Assembly (NCBI GenBank): GCA_900258555.1
Contig: LT984854.1
Location: forward strand, 818,856-873,210
Reading direction: 5' to 3'
Source of the DNA: an uncultured Desulfobacterium sp.
GTDB lineage: Bacteria; Desulfobacterota; DSM-4660; Desulfatiglandales; Desulfatiglandaceae
DNA: 54,355 nt
Numbering within the stretch: position 1 is the first letter of the stretch; each line of letters opens with the position of its first letter. Below are positions 31,004-40,419 of this stretch, in pieces. The notes beneath the pieces were generated by a model. That model saw only the letters and a program-made list of their open reading frames with translations, had not been told where the DNA came from and did no database searches. The position numbers and the translations under genes are program-made.

Positions 31004-31516
31004 ATGGAAGAAAGAAAAGGGCTTATCACCATGAGGGGTAATCCCCTGACCCTGGTCGGTAATGAAGTCAAGACCGGAGATCTTGCACCTGATTTTGAGG
31101 TGTTGGATAATGATCTGAAACCGATTAAATTATCCGCCTTTGATGGAAAGGTTCGAATCATTTCATCTGTCCCTTCATTGGACACTCCGGTCTGTGATAT
31201 GGAGACAAGGAGGTTCAATAGTGAGGCAGTAAATATGGGGGACGATGTGGTCATCCTTACCATCAGTATGGATCTGCCTTTTGCTCAGAAGAGATGGTGC
31301 GGGGCAAGCGGCGTTGAAAAGGTGATCACCGCCTCCGACCATTATGATGCGTCCTTTGGGAGGGCCTATGGCGTTCTCATAAAGGAGCTTAGACTGCTTT
31401 CCAGGGCCATTTTTGTTATTGATAGAAAGGCTGTTGTCAGATATGTCCAGATAGTCAAAGAACTGGCTGATGAGCCGGATTATGAGGAAGTGCTAAAGGC
31501 GGTTAAGTCTATATAA
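31004..31516 (+). CDS. tpx: Thiol peroxidase (atypical 2-Cys peroxiredoxin, Tpx)
   Basis: 170 aa. GNPLTLVGNEVKTGD opens the family. The peroxidatic Cys sits in SVPSLDTPVCDMETRRF and the resolving Cys in KRWCGASG, 34 residues later. It reduces hydrogen peroxide and alkyl peroxides; its disulfide is reset by thioredoxin-like proteins, for example the glutaredoxin/FTR pair encoded 2 kb upstream. GGGAGGC precedes the ATG. Confidence 0.96.
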   Translation: MEERKGLITMRGNPLTLVGNEVKTGDLAPDFEVLDNDLKPIKLSAFDGKVRIISSVPSLDTPVCDMETRRFNSEAVNMGDDVVILTISMDLPFAQKRWCGASGVEKVITASDHYDASFGRAYGVLIKELRLLSRAIFVIDRKAVVRYVQIVKELADEPDYEEVLKAVKSI

Positions 31517-31540
31517 CATTATAAATCAGGAGGAATACTT

Positions 31541-32035
31541 ATGAGTAAGACACTGGAGAATCTGCGCGAGGCGTTCGCAGGGGAATCGCAGGCAAACAGA
31601 AGGTATCTGGCCTATGCAAAACAGGCCGAAAAAGAAGGATATTTACAAATCGCCAAACTATTCAGGGCTGCTGCCGCAGCAGAAACGGTTCATGCACATG
31701 CACACCTTCAGGCAATGGGCGGCATTGGTAAGACCAAGGAAAATCTAATGGATGCGGTTTCCGGCGAAACACATGAATTCAAGCACATGTATCCGGACAT
31801 GATAGAGACAGCCAAGGCCGAGGGTGAAAAGGCGGCAGAACGGTCATTTACTTATGCAAATGAAGTCGAAAAGATTCATGCGGGGCTTTATCAAAAGGCA
31901 CTGGACAATATGGAGTCCAAGGCAAGTGTTGACTATTATGTCTGCTCTGTTTGCGGCTATACCTGTGAAAACGAGCCTCCTGATCAATGTCCGGTATGCA
32001 AGTCAAAGGCCAAGGCCTTTAATAAGGTTGACTGA
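31541..32035 (+). CDS. Rubrerythrin (second copy, short-linker type)
   Basis: 164 aa. Diiron motifs: FAGESQANRRYLAYA, AAAAETVHAHAHL, DAVSGETHEFKHMY and ANEVEKIHAGLY. The C-terminal rubredoxin-like domain has CSVCGYTCENEPPDQCPVC. It differs from the copy at 16683 in having a shorter linker and TVHAHAHL instead of EKEHAKRL, so it is a different rubrerythrin lineage and not a recent duplicate. A strong AGGAGG site precedes it. Peroxide reductase role likely. Confidence 0.93.
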   Translation: MSKTLENLREAFAGESQANRRYLAYAKQAEKEGYLQIAKLFRAAAAAETVHAHAHLQAMGGIGKTKENLMDAVSGETHEFKHMYPDMIETAKAEGEKAAERSFTYANEVEKIHAGLYQKALDNMESKASVDYYVCSVCGYTCENEPPDQCPVCKSKAKAFNKVD

Positions 32036-32066
32036 TTATTGTCACAGTCAGTATTGAGAGGAACAG

Positions 32067-32288
32067 ATGGAATCAGAAAATGTCATTTTTTTTGAACCCT
32101 ATCCATTTCGTATAGGCCAGAAGATAAATATTAAAGCAGGCCCGAGAAGAGGCGATTGGCTGGTGATTGATGTCAGCGATCGGAAGGTAAAATTTCGCTG
32201 CCCTGTCTCATTGCGGGAATTCGAGTGGGATCTGTTTTGCTATTTCGTTGAGGAAAAAACTGTGGCTGAATGGCCCCACAGGCACTAA
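32067..32288 (+). CDS. Small protein of unknown function
   Basis: 73 aa, GAGAGGAAC before the ATG. Residues 15-55 (FRIGQKINIKAGPRRGDW, VIDVSDRKVKFRCP) look like a small beta-barrel or SH3-like fold; two Cys, no CXXC. No family recognised. It lies between rubrerythrin and the cytochrome gene in the same direction and is probably part of the operon. Confidence 0.6.
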   Translation: MESENVIFFEPYPFRIGQKINIKAGPRRGDWLVIDVSDRKVKFRCPVSLREFEWDLFCYFVEEKTVAEWPHRH

Positions 32289-32325
32289 GACAGGTTTGCA
32301 ATGTGGTTGAAAAGGAGATTTTGAA

Positions 32326-32703
32326 ATGAGTGTTGTTTGTATGAGAGGGAAGAGGATGGCTTTGTTGATCCTGTCCGCCTTTCTGGCAGTAATTGTTTCG
32401 GCAAACGGCGATTCCCGGGCCCAGTCTGAAAAGGCAAATGGGGCAGAGAATATCGTGATTGATGGCGGCCAAAAGGGAAATATACAATTTCCACACTGGA
32501 TGCATCAGAAAAATCTCAGCGATTGTAATATATGCCACAGTCTTTTTAAACAGGAGCCACGGGCGATAGAGGGCTTGAAGGCCAAAGGCGATTTGGAGAA
32601 AAAACAAATAATGAACTCCCTTTGTCTGAAGTGCCACAGAGAGGAAAATAAAAAAGGCAATCAGTCAGCGCCCACTGCATGCTCCGCCTGTCATAAAAAG
32701 TAG
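32326..32703 (+). CDS. Triheme c-type cytochrome (c3/c7-like), exported
   Basis: 125 aa. The signal peptide spans residues ~1-33 (ALLILSAFLAVIVSANG). Three haem-binding motifs follow: CNICH, CLKCH and CSACH. FPHWMHQ supplies His residues for bis-His ligation, as in cytochrome c7. Three haems in about 90 mature residues place it in the c3/c7 superfamily of periplasmic electron carriers. AAGGAG precedes the ATG. It could pass electrons between the periplasm and a membrane complex; the partner is not in the window. Confidence 0.9.
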   Translation: MSVVCMRGKRMALLILSAFLAVIVSANGDSRAQSEKANGAENIVIDGGQKGNIQFPHWMHQKNLSDCNICHSLFKQEPRAIEGLKAKGDLEKKQIMNSLCLKCHREENKKGNQSAPTACSACHKK

Positions 32704-32833
32704 AGTTTAAAGGGCGTAGTCTTTAACATTTACTACATTAAATAGGTATGGAATATTGACTGATATAAATTACTCCTTAACATTTAAAATATGAGCAATA
32801 ATAAAGCCGGCGGGATGGTTCTGGGAGGACGGA

Positions 32834-32852
32834 TATTGATGTGTAGTCAATA
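32834..32852. promoter_or_regulatory. Candidate FNR/CRP-like operator upstream of cooS
   Basis: TATTGA-N7-TCAATA, 46 nt before the cooS start codon. The half-sites TTGA/TCAA match those of FNR-type regulators, but the spacing is one base longer than the standard N6. The rest of the 194-bp gap holds no gene. Confidence 0.3.
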
Positions 32853-32897
32853 ACGTATCATTGGTGCTTATGTTTTAAAAGCAAGGAGGTTTATATT

Positions 32898-34874
32898 ATG
32901 GGAAACGAAAAACATGATAAGGAATCTGTCAAAGGGATAAACATTGCTGATGTAACAATCTGTGAAGCCACTGCCCAGATGCTGAAAAAGGCAGAAAAAG
33001 ATGGGGTTGAGACGGCCTTTCATAGGGCGGATTCCATGAAGGCGTGTCCTATCGGGGCCGATTCGGCGTGTTGCAAGCATTGTGCGATGGGGCCGTGCAG
33101 GCTCAGCTCAAAGGATCCCTACGGAAAGGTAGGGGTTTGCGGTGCTACCATTGATACAATACAGGCACGCAATTTCAGCAGGATGGTTGCAAGCGGCGCG
33201 GCCGCTCATACGGATCACGGGATGAGCATGCTTGATCTTTTTAGAGAGGTTGTCAACGACGAGATTGAGGACTACAAGATAAAAGATCCAATGAAGCTTG
33301 AGCAGGTTGCGGCTGAGCTTGGAATAGAGGTCCAGGGCCGTTCAGTCAAAGACATCGCAATTGACCTATACCATGAACTTGAGCGAACGTATGTTCAGAT
33401 TGAGGGTGAAATACCTTTTGTAAAGCGTGTGCCTGAAAAGACACTTGAGACGTGGCGTAAACATGGAATAGTCCCCCGCGGGGCTATGCGCGAGATCATG
33501 GAGCTGATGCATCGCACCCATATGGGTGTTGATCAGCACTATGAAAATCTGACAAATCAATGCAGCAGGACCGCTTTGGCCGATGGATGGGGCGGCTCGA
33601 TGGTGGCGACGGAGATATCGGATATCCTCTTCGGTACGCCAACCCCTATTAAGGCCGATGTAAATATGGGGTGTCTTGATGAAAAACAGGTAAACATCAT
33701 CATCCACGGTCATGAACCCAATCTTTTTGAATCAATGATCGCTTCCGTCAATGACCCGGAGTTAATAAAGGAGGCCAAGGATGCCGGGGCTGAAGGTATT
33801 AATCTTTTGGGCATGTGCTGCTCAGGCGCTGAGGTGCTATCCCGCCACGGTATCCCTCATGCGGGAAACTTTATGTCTACAGAAGCGGTGCTGGTCACCG
33901 GCGCGGTTGACGCCATGGGAGTTGATGTTCAATGTATAAAGCAGGGCCTTGTAAAGGTTGCCGAGTGTTATGGAACAAAGGTGTTTACCACCAATCCCAG
34001 GTGCCGCATTGAGGGGGCTGAACACATTGCATTCGAAGAAAGATATCCGCGTAACTGTACAGACGCCATTGTGAGGATGGGGATTATCAGATACAAACAC
34101 CGTGATAAACCCATTGAGATCCCCAGGATCAAAAACGCCGGAATTCACGGATTTTCTCATGAATATATCAATTATATGCTCGGAGGCGTTTTCAGGGGCT
34201 CTTATACACCATTAAATGAAAACATCATTAACGGTAGGATACGGGGTGTTGCAGGGGTGGTTGGATGTACCAACCCAAGGGTAAGACAGGACTGGGTGCA
34301 TGTGGAACTGGTCAAGGAATTGATAAGAAATGATGTGTTGGTGGTCCAGACCGGATGCTCTCAGATAGCCCTTGCAAAGGCAGGGCTGTGCACCCCTGAG
34401 GCAGCAATCCTGGCAGGCAATGGTCTTGCCGAGGTCTGCGAGACAGTCGGTATGCCGCCTGTCCTGGGTCTGGGTTCTTGTGTAGATAACAGCAGAATAC
34501 TTATTGCATGCTCTGAAATGGTAAAAACCGGAGGCCTTGGGCACAGCATTGCTGATCTGCCGGTTGCAGGGGCTGCGCCCGAATGGATGAGCGAGAAGGC
34601 CATCTCGATCGGCCAATATTTTGTCGCATCAGGCGTTTTCACTGTTTTTGGGGTGACATTCCCTATTGTTGAAAACACCAAGTTCCATAAGCTTTTATTT
34701 GAAGGGCTTGAACAGCTCGGGCTCGGCAAATGGGGATTTACAGCAGATCCCTATCAGATGGCCAAAATGATGATAGAACATATTGACAAAAAGAGAAAGG
34801 CCCTTGGCATTGACAAGACAAGGGAAAGGGTACTGATGGATATGGCGGCCAGGCAGAAGTTGGGAATGGCATAA
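32898..34874 (+). CDS. cooS: Anaerobic Ni-Fe carbon monoxide dehydrogenase catalytic subunit
   Basis: 658 aa, the expected length. The N-terminal Cys cluster region (ACPIGADSACCKHCAMGPC, residues ~50-70) supplies the D- and B-clusters. The [NiFe4S4] C-cluster region has INLLGMCCSGAEVLSRHG, HNAG-type His residues, TTNPRCRIEGAE, GVVGCTNPRVRQD, VQTGCSQIALAKAGLC and GLGSCVDNSR. It oxidises CO to CO2 or the reverse, with ferredoxin. Strong AAGGAGG site. No cooF, cooC, cooJ or acetyl-CoA synthase gene is adjacent; a stand-alone cooS among stress genes may be a CO-detoxifying or redox-balancing form. Confidence 0.97.
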   Translation: MGNEKHDKESVKGINIADVTICEATAQMLKKAEKDGVETAFHRADSMKACPIGADSACCKHCAMGPCRLSSKDPYGKVGVCGATIDTIQARNFSRMVASGAAAHTDHGMSMLDLFREVVNDEIEDYKIKDPMKLEQVAAELGIEVQGRSVKDIAIDLYHELERTYVQIEGEIPFVKRVPEKTLETWRKHGIVPRGAMREIMELMHRTHMGVDQHYENLTNQCSRTALADGWGGSMVATEISDILFGTPTPIKADVNMGCLDEKQVNIIIHGHEPNLFESMIASVNDPELIKEAKDAGAEGINLLGMCCSGAEVLSRHGIPHAGNFMSTEAVLVTGAVDAMGVDVQCIKQGLVKVAECYGTKVFTTNPRCRIEGAEHIAFEERYPRNCTDAIVRMGIIRYKHRDKPIEIPRIKNAGIHGFSHEYINYMLGGVFRGSYTPLNENIINGRIRGVAGVVGCTNPRVRQDWVHVELVKELIRNDVLVVQTGCSQIALAKAGLCTPEAAILAGNGLAEVCETVGMPPVLGLGSCVDNSRILIACSEMVKTGGLGHSIADLPVAGAAPEWMSEKAISIGQYFVASGVFTVFGVTFPIVENTKFHKLLFEGLEQLGLGKWGFTADPYQMAKMMIEHIDKKRKALGIDKTRERVLMDMAARQKLGMA

Positions 34875-34888
34875 TTATCTATTTTTAG

Positions 34889-34932
34889 GCAGTTTAGCCC
34901 TTCAAAAAAAAGGGCTAAACTGCTCTTTTTTT
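34889..34932 (+). terminator. Strong rho-independent terminator after cooS
   Basis: Perfect 14-bp stem: arm GCAGTTTAGCCCTT at 34889-34902, complementary arm at 34910-34923, 7-nt A-rich loop, then TCTTTTTTT to 34932. The T-run is directly followed by GGGGG, the ribosome-binding site of the next gene. No room for a promoter remains between them, so some read-through or an upstream internal promoter must feed that gene. Confidence 0.9.
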
Positions 34933-34942
34933 GGGGGCACAT

Positions 34943-36286
34943 ATGAGATTTGTAGCTATAGGAGGAGATGCGGCAGGAATGAGCGCGGCAAGCCGCGCCA
35001 AGAGAAACCTGAATGACTGGGACGTCACGGTATTTGAGCAGGGATTCGACGTGTCATACAGTGCCTGCGGCATGCCCTATAACATTGCCGACCCGGGAAG
35101 GGATATCAATGATCTTGTTGTCAGGCAGGCCCGTGTATTTAAGGAAAAGCAGGGTATTGACCTTAAAACCGGTCATTGTGTAAATAAGATTGATCGTGGA
35201 AAAAAGATAGTTTCCGGCATTACCCTGGACGGAAATCAGTTCACTGTTTCATATGACAAGCTTTTGATCGCCACCGGGGCATCTCCCATTATTCCGGATT
35301 TACCCGGCTTTGATCTAAACGGCGTAATGGCGCTTAAAAGTCTTGATAGTGGGAGAAGAATCAAGGAATATATCCGGGCAAGGAATGTCAATAAGATAGC
35401 TATCATTGGCATGGGCTATATTGCCCTGGAGATGTGTGAGGCATTTCGGGCTGTCGGAATTGACGTCAGTGTTGTCAAGCCCAGGCCCGGCTTTATCCCA
35501 TGGATGTCGCCGAACCTGTCAAAGGTTGTTCAGGATGAAGTCGTGAAAAACGGAATAAAACTTTATCTTGGTCATAAGATCATGGGAATTGAAGAGACAG
35601 GAGCCAACCGACTCCGGGTCATTTGTGAAGATCTTTCCATCGATTGTCACATGGTGCTGGTCGCTGTCGGTGTATGGCCCAACAGCCGGTTGGCCGGCGA
35701 AGCAGGATTAAATCTGGGAGTGGCTAATTCCATATCTGTCGAAAGAGATATGACAACATCCGACAAAGACATTTATGCTGCTGGTGACTGCGCAGATGCA
35801 TACCATGTTGTTACTGGAAAAAAGGTCTGGATACCGTTGGCATTGAGGGCCAACAGGGCCGGGTGGGCCGTTGCGGACCATTTGTCAGGTCAAAATGTTC
35901 AACTTGATGGTGTAGCAGGCACTGCTGTATTCAAGACCTTTGACTTGCAGGTGGCCAGGACGGGACTTGGCATTGAAGAGGCAAAAAAGGAAGGGTTTGA
36001 GCCGGTCGAGACCGTTATCGAAAGCAGGTCCAGGGCCCATGCCCATCCCGGCTCCACCACCATATATGCCCAGATGGTAGGTGACAGAAGGTCAGGAAGA
36101 CTCCTGGGGGCCCAGATGGTGGGTTGTGAAGGAGTCGCACACAGGATCAACGCAATTGCCGTGGCACTACACCAAAAAATGACGGTGGAGTCTTTCAGTC
36201 AGTGCGATCTGGCATATGCTCCTCCATTTAGTCCGGTGTGGGACCCGACACTGACCGCTGCCAATCAACTGCTTAAGATGTTATAG
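34943..36286 (+). CDS. FAD-dependent pyridine-nucleotide disulfide oxidoreductase (CoA-disulfide reductase / NADH oxidase-like)
   Basis: 447 aa from the ATG at 34943 after GGGGG; an upstream TTG adds four residues. FAD-binding GGDAAGMSAAS near the N terminus, single redox Cys C42 in SYSACGMPY (family position 42-44), second Rossmann GMGYIALEMCEAFR for NAD(P)H, IYAAGDCAD for FAD and a C-terminal dimerisation domain. This family includes CoA-disulfide reductase, NADH oxidase, NADH peroxidase and persulfide reductase; the substrate is not decided by sequence. No C-terminal rhodanese domain. The oxidoreductase follows cooS after a terminator. Confidence 0.88.
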   Translation: MRFVAIGGDAAGMSAASRAKRNLNDWDVTVFEQGFDVSYSACGMPYNIADPGRDINDLVVRQARVFKEKQGIDLKTGHCVNKIDRGKKIVSGITLDGNQFTVSYDKLLIATGASPIIPDLPGFDLNGVMALKSLDSGRRIKEYIRARNVNKIAIIGMGYIALEMCEAFRAVGIDVSVVKPRPGFIPWMSPNLSKVVQDEVVKNGIKLYLGHKIMGIEETGANRLRVICEDLSIDCHMVLVAVGVWPNSRLAGEAGLNLGVANSISVERDMTTSDKDIYAAGDCADAYHVVTGKKVWIPLALRANRAGWAVADHLSGQNVQLDGVAGTAVFKTFDLQVARTGLGIEEAKKEGFEPVETVIESRSRAHAHPGSTTIYAQMVGDRRSGRLLGAQMVGCEGVAHRINAIAVALHQKMTVESFSQCDLAYAPPFSPVWDPTLTAANQLLKML

Positions 36287-36363
36287 TTTACACTCTTGAG
36301 GTTATCCTCGGAATCTTGTTTGATAGCAAAATGAAATGACTGGGGCCCAAGGAGGGATGACAG

Positions 36364-36540
36364 ATGGAGAAGAAGGTGATAAATGCGATGAAAAAGGCGG
36401 GAAAGCCTGTCCGACCCGGTGATATTGCAAAGATGATCAGCGAGGACAGCAAGGCAGTCAGCAAAATCATGGGTGATCTTAAAAAGGGAGGCAAGGTGAT
36501 ATCTCCGAAGAGGTGTTACTATGCCTTGGCGGACAATTGA
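36364..36540 (+). CDS. Small winged-helix-like protein
   Basis: 58 aa, missed by usual length cut-offs. AAGGAGGG lies 7 nt before the ATG. The fold looks like a mini winged helix: KKVINAMKKAGKPVRPGDIA, then SKAVSKIMGDLKKGGKVISP and KRCYYAL. I recall similar stand-alone 55-60 aa proteins in Geobacter and other Desulfobacterota, annotated only as hypothetical. It may bind DNA. It lies between the flavoprotein and another small protein, on the same strand. Confidence 0.7.
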   Translation: MEKKVINAMKKAGKPVRPGDIAKMISEDSKAVSKIMGDLKKGGKVISPKRCYYALADN

Positions 36541-36568
36541 ATATGTGATGTTTATAAGGGGATAGGAA

Positions 36569-36802
36569 ATGGGAGTTTCTGTTAACAGGGAAAATGGCAT
36601 ATGGTCGTGCACATGCGGATCATGCGGGTTTCATTTGGGGCCTTATAAAACTGAGGAAGAGCTGCGTAAGAAGATGAAGAACTGGAGCTATGCATTTGTA
36701 GATGACATGGGTAATACAAGGTGCCCTATATGTATCCAGATGGCCTTTGATGATCAGGAGCAGTTCAGAAAACTTCAGACGCTTGAAAACACGACTGTAT
36801 AA
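36569..36802 (+). CDS. Small Cys-containing protein of unknown function
   Basis: 77 aa, GGGGATAGG site. WSCTCGSCGFHLGPYKTEEEL and TRCPICIQMAF give CXCXXC and CXXC groups that could hold one zinc. No family recognised. It lies 28 bp after the winged-helix-like gene and 68 bp before the isocitrate dehydrogenase gene. Confidence 0.6.
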   Translation: MGVSVNRENGIWSCTCGSCGFHLGPYKTEEELRKKMKNWSYAFVDDMGNTRCPICIQMAFDDQEQFRKLQTLENTTV

Positions 36803-36870
36803 TAAGCGGCTGAAATCTTTTACTGTAATATGTTTAATGGACATGCAGGAAAGATCATAAAGGTCATTAA

Positions 36871-38133
36871 GTGGACAATAGAGGTCAAAGGATTGAATGG
36901 GATGAAAGGGGAAGGCCGATTTTCCCTGACAATCCCGTCATTCCATATATTTTGGGTGACGGCGTTGGCCCGGATATCTGGGCTGCGGCAAGGCCGATAT
37001 TTGACAAGGCGATAGGGACTGCCTATCAGGGCAAAAGGAGCGTCTCCTGGCGTGAGGTCCTGGCAGGGGAAAAGGCGCAAAATGCGCTTGGAGTGAACGA
37101 TCCTTTGCCTGAAAATACAATTGATGAAATTTCCTTTTTTGGTGTGGCGATCAAGGGGCCGCTTAGTACTGCTGTGGGAACAGGCTTTCGTTCCATTAAT
37201 GTGGCCATCCGTCAACGCCTTGATCTGTATGCATGTGTAAGGCCTGTAAGACATATTCCCGGCTGTCCCTCGCCTGTACGATACCCCGAAAGGCTTGATG
37301 TGGTCATTTTCAGGGAAAACACCGAGGATGTATATGCCGGCATTGAGTGGCCGGCGGGCTCCTCAGCGGCAAGAGAAATACTTGCGGATATCAACAGGAG
37401 GATTGAAAAGTCCGGTATAAAGCCGGTCCTGTTGGAAAGCGCGGTGGGAATAAAGCCGATGAGCGAGTTTAACACCAGCCGCCTGGTTTCAAAGGCAATC
37501 AGATATGCGATAGAAAATGAGAGAAAGAGTATTACCCTTGTCCATAAGGGTAACATTATGAAGTTCACAGAGGGGGCCTTTTGCGACTGGGGCTATAAGA
37601 CGGCAAGGGAGCATTTTCCCGATGAGACCATAACAGAAATAGAGCTTTATGAAAAATTTGGGGGAAAAAGGCCTGATGGTGTAGTGGTTGTAAAGGACCG
37701 TATTGCCGATGCAATGTTTCAACAGCTTTTGTTGCGGCCTGAAGACTATGACGTTATTGTTGCTCCCAATTTAAACGGCGATTACCTCTCTGATGCGGCT
37801 GCAGCCCAGGTTGGCGGATTGGGTATGTCACCCGGGGCAAATATTGGGGACAGGTGTGCTGTTTTTGAGGCTACACATGGCTCTGCCCCAAAATATGCCG
37901 GGCAGGATAAGGTTAATCCCGGTTCGCTGATACTTTCCGGAGCGGAGATGTTTAAATTTATCGGCTGGCACGAGGCGGCTGACCTGATTGTTTGCGCATT
38001 AACAGACACTGTGGAAAACAAGATTGTCACCTATGATCTTGCGCGGCAGATGGAGGGCGCTATTGAAGTGAAGTGCTCTGAATTCGGGGCGGAAATCCTG
38101 AAGAGAATTTCACAGGGTAATAAGAATAAATGA
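36871..38133 (+). CDS. icd: Isocitrate dehydrogenase, NADP-type
   Basis: 420 aa, homodimeric bacterial type. The GTG at 36871 is the start; no alternative ATG is in frame nearby. Substrate-site [20 protein letters not shown] contains the Ser equivalent to E. coli Ser113. The metal-site region and [12 protein letters not shown] are intact. NADP-specific residues [15 protein letters not shown] (Lys-Tyr) and TYDLAR (Tyr and Arg) are conserved, so NADP+ is the likely cofactor. It makes 2-oxoglutarate and NADPH. The gene overlaps aconitase (ATGA), giving a citrate-to-2-oxoglutarate operon. Confidence 0.96.
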   Translation: MDNRGQRIEWDERGRPIFPDNPVIPYILGDGVGPDIWAAARPIFDKAIGTAYQGKRSVSWREVLAGEKAQNALGVNDPLPENTIDEISFFGVAIKGPLSTAVGTGFRSINVAIRQRLDLYACVRPVRHIPGCPSPVRYPERLDVVIFRENTEDVYAGIEWPAGSSAAREILADINRRIEKSGIKPVLLESAVGIKPMSEFNTSRLVSKAIRYAIENERKSITLVHKGNIMKFTEGAFCDWGYKTAREHFPDETITEIELYEKFGGKRPDGVVVVKDRIADAMFQQLLLRPEDYDVIVAPNLNGDYLSDAAAAQVGGLGMSPGANIGDRCAVFEATHGSAPKYAGQDKVNPGSLILSGAEMFKFIGWHEAADLIVCALTDTVENKIVTYDLARQMEGAIEVKCSEFGAEILKRISQGNKNK

Positions 38134-40382
38134 ACCGCGCCTTTGATCCCAGCACTGCCACTGACATACTTGACAAGAAAAGAAGATTACTTGGAAGGGG
38201 GCTTTCCTATTCTGAAAAAATTCTCTTTCTTCATGAAGAGAATGGTTCAAAAAATAGCCTCCCAGTCCGCGGAAAAGACCAGATAAGGCTATTTCCCGAT
38301 AGGGTGATCATGCAGGATGCCACCGCACAGATGACAATGCTCCAGTTCATTCAGACGGGGTTTGTAAAGACCCGGGTGCCCGCAACAATCCATTGTGATC
38401 ATCTACTTAGGGCCGGAAAAGGTGCGGGCAGGGATCTTGAAGATGGTCTTATCGCCAACAGAGAGATCTACGAATTTCTTTCATCCTCAGCCGCCAAATA
38501 CGGTCTAGGGTTTTGGAGACCTGGTTCAGGGATAATGCACCAGGTGGTGCTGGAAAATTACGTGATCCCGGGCTGTCTGATGGTAGGTACCGACTCACAC
38601 ACACCTAACGCAGGCGGACTCGGTGCGATTGCCATAGGAGTGGGCGGGGCGGACGCAGCGGAAGTTATGGCTGGTTTTCCATTTGAGACAACGATGCCTC
38701 ATCTGGTCGGTGTAAGGCTTATTGGCCGACTTAAGGGTTGGGCATCATCAAAGGATGTAGCCTTTGAAATGCTCCGCAGATTTACGGTCAAGGGTGGGAC
38801 GGGAAAGATCTTTGAATACTTCGGGCCCGGGGCTGCTAATCTTTCTGCAACCGACAAAGCGACTATAGCCAATATGGGGGCTGAACTGGGTGCAACCACG
38901 TCTGTCTTCCTATATGATCAATCCATGGATGCATATCTTAGAAACGTAGGACGCCTCCACGATGCCGATATTACAAAATCAATCCAGGAATCGCTTACGC
39001 AGGATAAAGAATGCACCAAAAACCCTGAGAAGGTATTTGACGAGATAGTCGAAATTGATCTTGAAAAGATCATCCCCTCTCATGCAGGGCCTTTCAGCCC
39101 CGACAGGGTGACAGAGGTAAGGGATTTTAAATTCATAACCAAATCCGAAAACAGTGAGGATATCTCTGCTGTACTTCTCGGCTCATGCACCAATTCGTCC
39201 TATGCTGATCTATACTCCGCAGCCCAGGTTTTAAAACAGGGCGCAAGACATGGACTTAGACCAAAGGTCCCGCTGATGCTTTCACCTGGTTCCTTGCAGG
39301 TCTACGAGACAATAAGGAGAGACGGCATATTAGATGAATTGTTGGAAAGCGGCGCTATTGTCCTCTGCGCATCATGCGGACCATGCATTGGTCAGTGGGA
39401 CAGAAAAGATGTGGATAATGGCGTCAGTAATTGTATATTTACAACCTTTAACAGGAATTTTAAGGGCAGAAATGACGGTAACCCTGAAACCAGGGCATTT
39501 TTGACATCCCCTGCTGTTGCAGCGGCGCTTTCCATTTCGGCAAATGCCGGTTTTGATCCGGAGAGGGACTTGCTCTCCGGCGCAGACGGTGTAAAATTTA
39601 AACTTGAGGCGCCAAGCCCCCCTGCACTTCCTGAAAAAGGCCTTGTTGATACAAAGACCGGCTTTGTTGCACCCCCTGAAGATGGATGTGGGATTGAAAT
39701 CATAATGGACCCCGATTCCGAGCGACTGGCCCTTTTAAGGCCTTTTGATGCATGGGACGGAATGGACTTTGTTGATCTGCCGGTACTAGTCAAGACCAAA
39801 GGAAAAACAACCACTGATCACATCTCCCCTGGCGGCAAATGGCTTAGATACAGGGGGCATCTTGCAAAAATATCACAGAATCTTCTGGAAGGTGCCGTCA
39901 ATGCATTTACCGGTGAGACCGGTGCAGGTGTGAATGCCGTCACAGGTGAAAGGAATATTAAGTTCTCCGAACTTGGTGTTTATTACAGGGAAAACACCGG
40001 CGGCTTTGTTATCATAGGAGATGAAAACTATGGAGAGGGCTCCAGCCGTGAACACGCGGCCATGTGCCCTAGATTTATGGGTGCAAAGGCCGTAATCGCA
40101 AGATCTTTTGCAAGAATACATGAGGCCAACTTAAAAAAGCAGGGAATATTGGCGCTTCACTTCCTGTCATACTCTGATTATGACAAGATAGGAGAATATG
40201 ACAGGGTGAGTATTGTCGGGCTATCAGGACTTGAGCCGGGAAAGAGCTTGACCGCACTGATTAAGAAAAAAGACAATACCGTTGTTGAAATATGCCTGGG
40301 TCATAGCTTAACAGAAAAACAGATTGAATGGTTCAAGGCAGGGTCGGCTTTGAACGCTATGCTGCAAAAAGTTAAAATGTAA
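38130..40382 (+). CDS. acn: Aconitate hydratase (mitochondrial-type)
   Basis: 750 aa. Fe-S ligands [10 protein letters not shown] and [11 protein letters not shown] give the three cysteines of the [4Fe-4S] cluster. Active-site motifs [34 protein letters not shown] and [13 protein letters not shown] of the swivel domain are present. It interconverts citrate and isocitrate and is a classic oxygen-sensitive enzyme. It overlaps icd by four bases, hence translational coupling. The single-chain mitochondrial-type aconitase is common in Desulfobacterota. Confidence 0.96.
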   Translation: MNRAFDPSTATDILDKKRRLLGRGLSYSEKILFLHEENGSKNSLPVRGKDQIRLFPDRVIMQDATAQMTMLQFIQTGFVKTRVPATIHCDHLLRAGKGAGRDLEDGLIANREIYEFLSSSAAKYGLGFWRPGSGIMHQVVLENYVIPGCLMVGTDSHTPNAGGLGAIAIGVGGADAAEVMAGFPFETTMPHLVGVRLIGRLKGWASSKDVAFEMLRRFTVKGGTGKIFEYFGPGAANLSATDKATIANMGAELGATTSVFLYDQSMDAYLRNVGRLHDADITKSIQESLTQDKECTKNPEKVFDEIVEIDLEKIIPSHAGPFSPDRVTEVRDFKFITKSENSEDISAVLLGSCTNSSYADLYSAAQVLKQGARHGLRPKVPLMLSPGSLQVYETIRRDGILDELLESGAIVLCASCGPCIGQWDRKDVDNGVSNCIFTTFNRNFKGRNDGNPETRAFLTSPAVAAALSISANAGFDPERDLLSGADGVKFKLEAPSPPALPEKGLVDTKTGFVAPPEDGCGIEIIMDPDSERLALLRPFDAWDGMDFVDLPVLVKTKGKTTTDHISPGGKWLRYRGHLAKISQNLLEGAVNAFTGETGAGVNAVTGERNIKFSELGVYYRENTGGFVIIGDENYGEGSSREHAAMCPRFMGAKAVIARSFARIHEANLKKQGILALHFLSYSDYDKIGEYDRVSIVGLSGLEPGKSLTALIKKKDNTVVEICLGHSLTEKQIEWFKAGSALNAMLQKVKM

Positions 40383-40419
40383 GCAAATGCGCAAACCCCG
40401 TTTATTTGGAGAATAGCAC

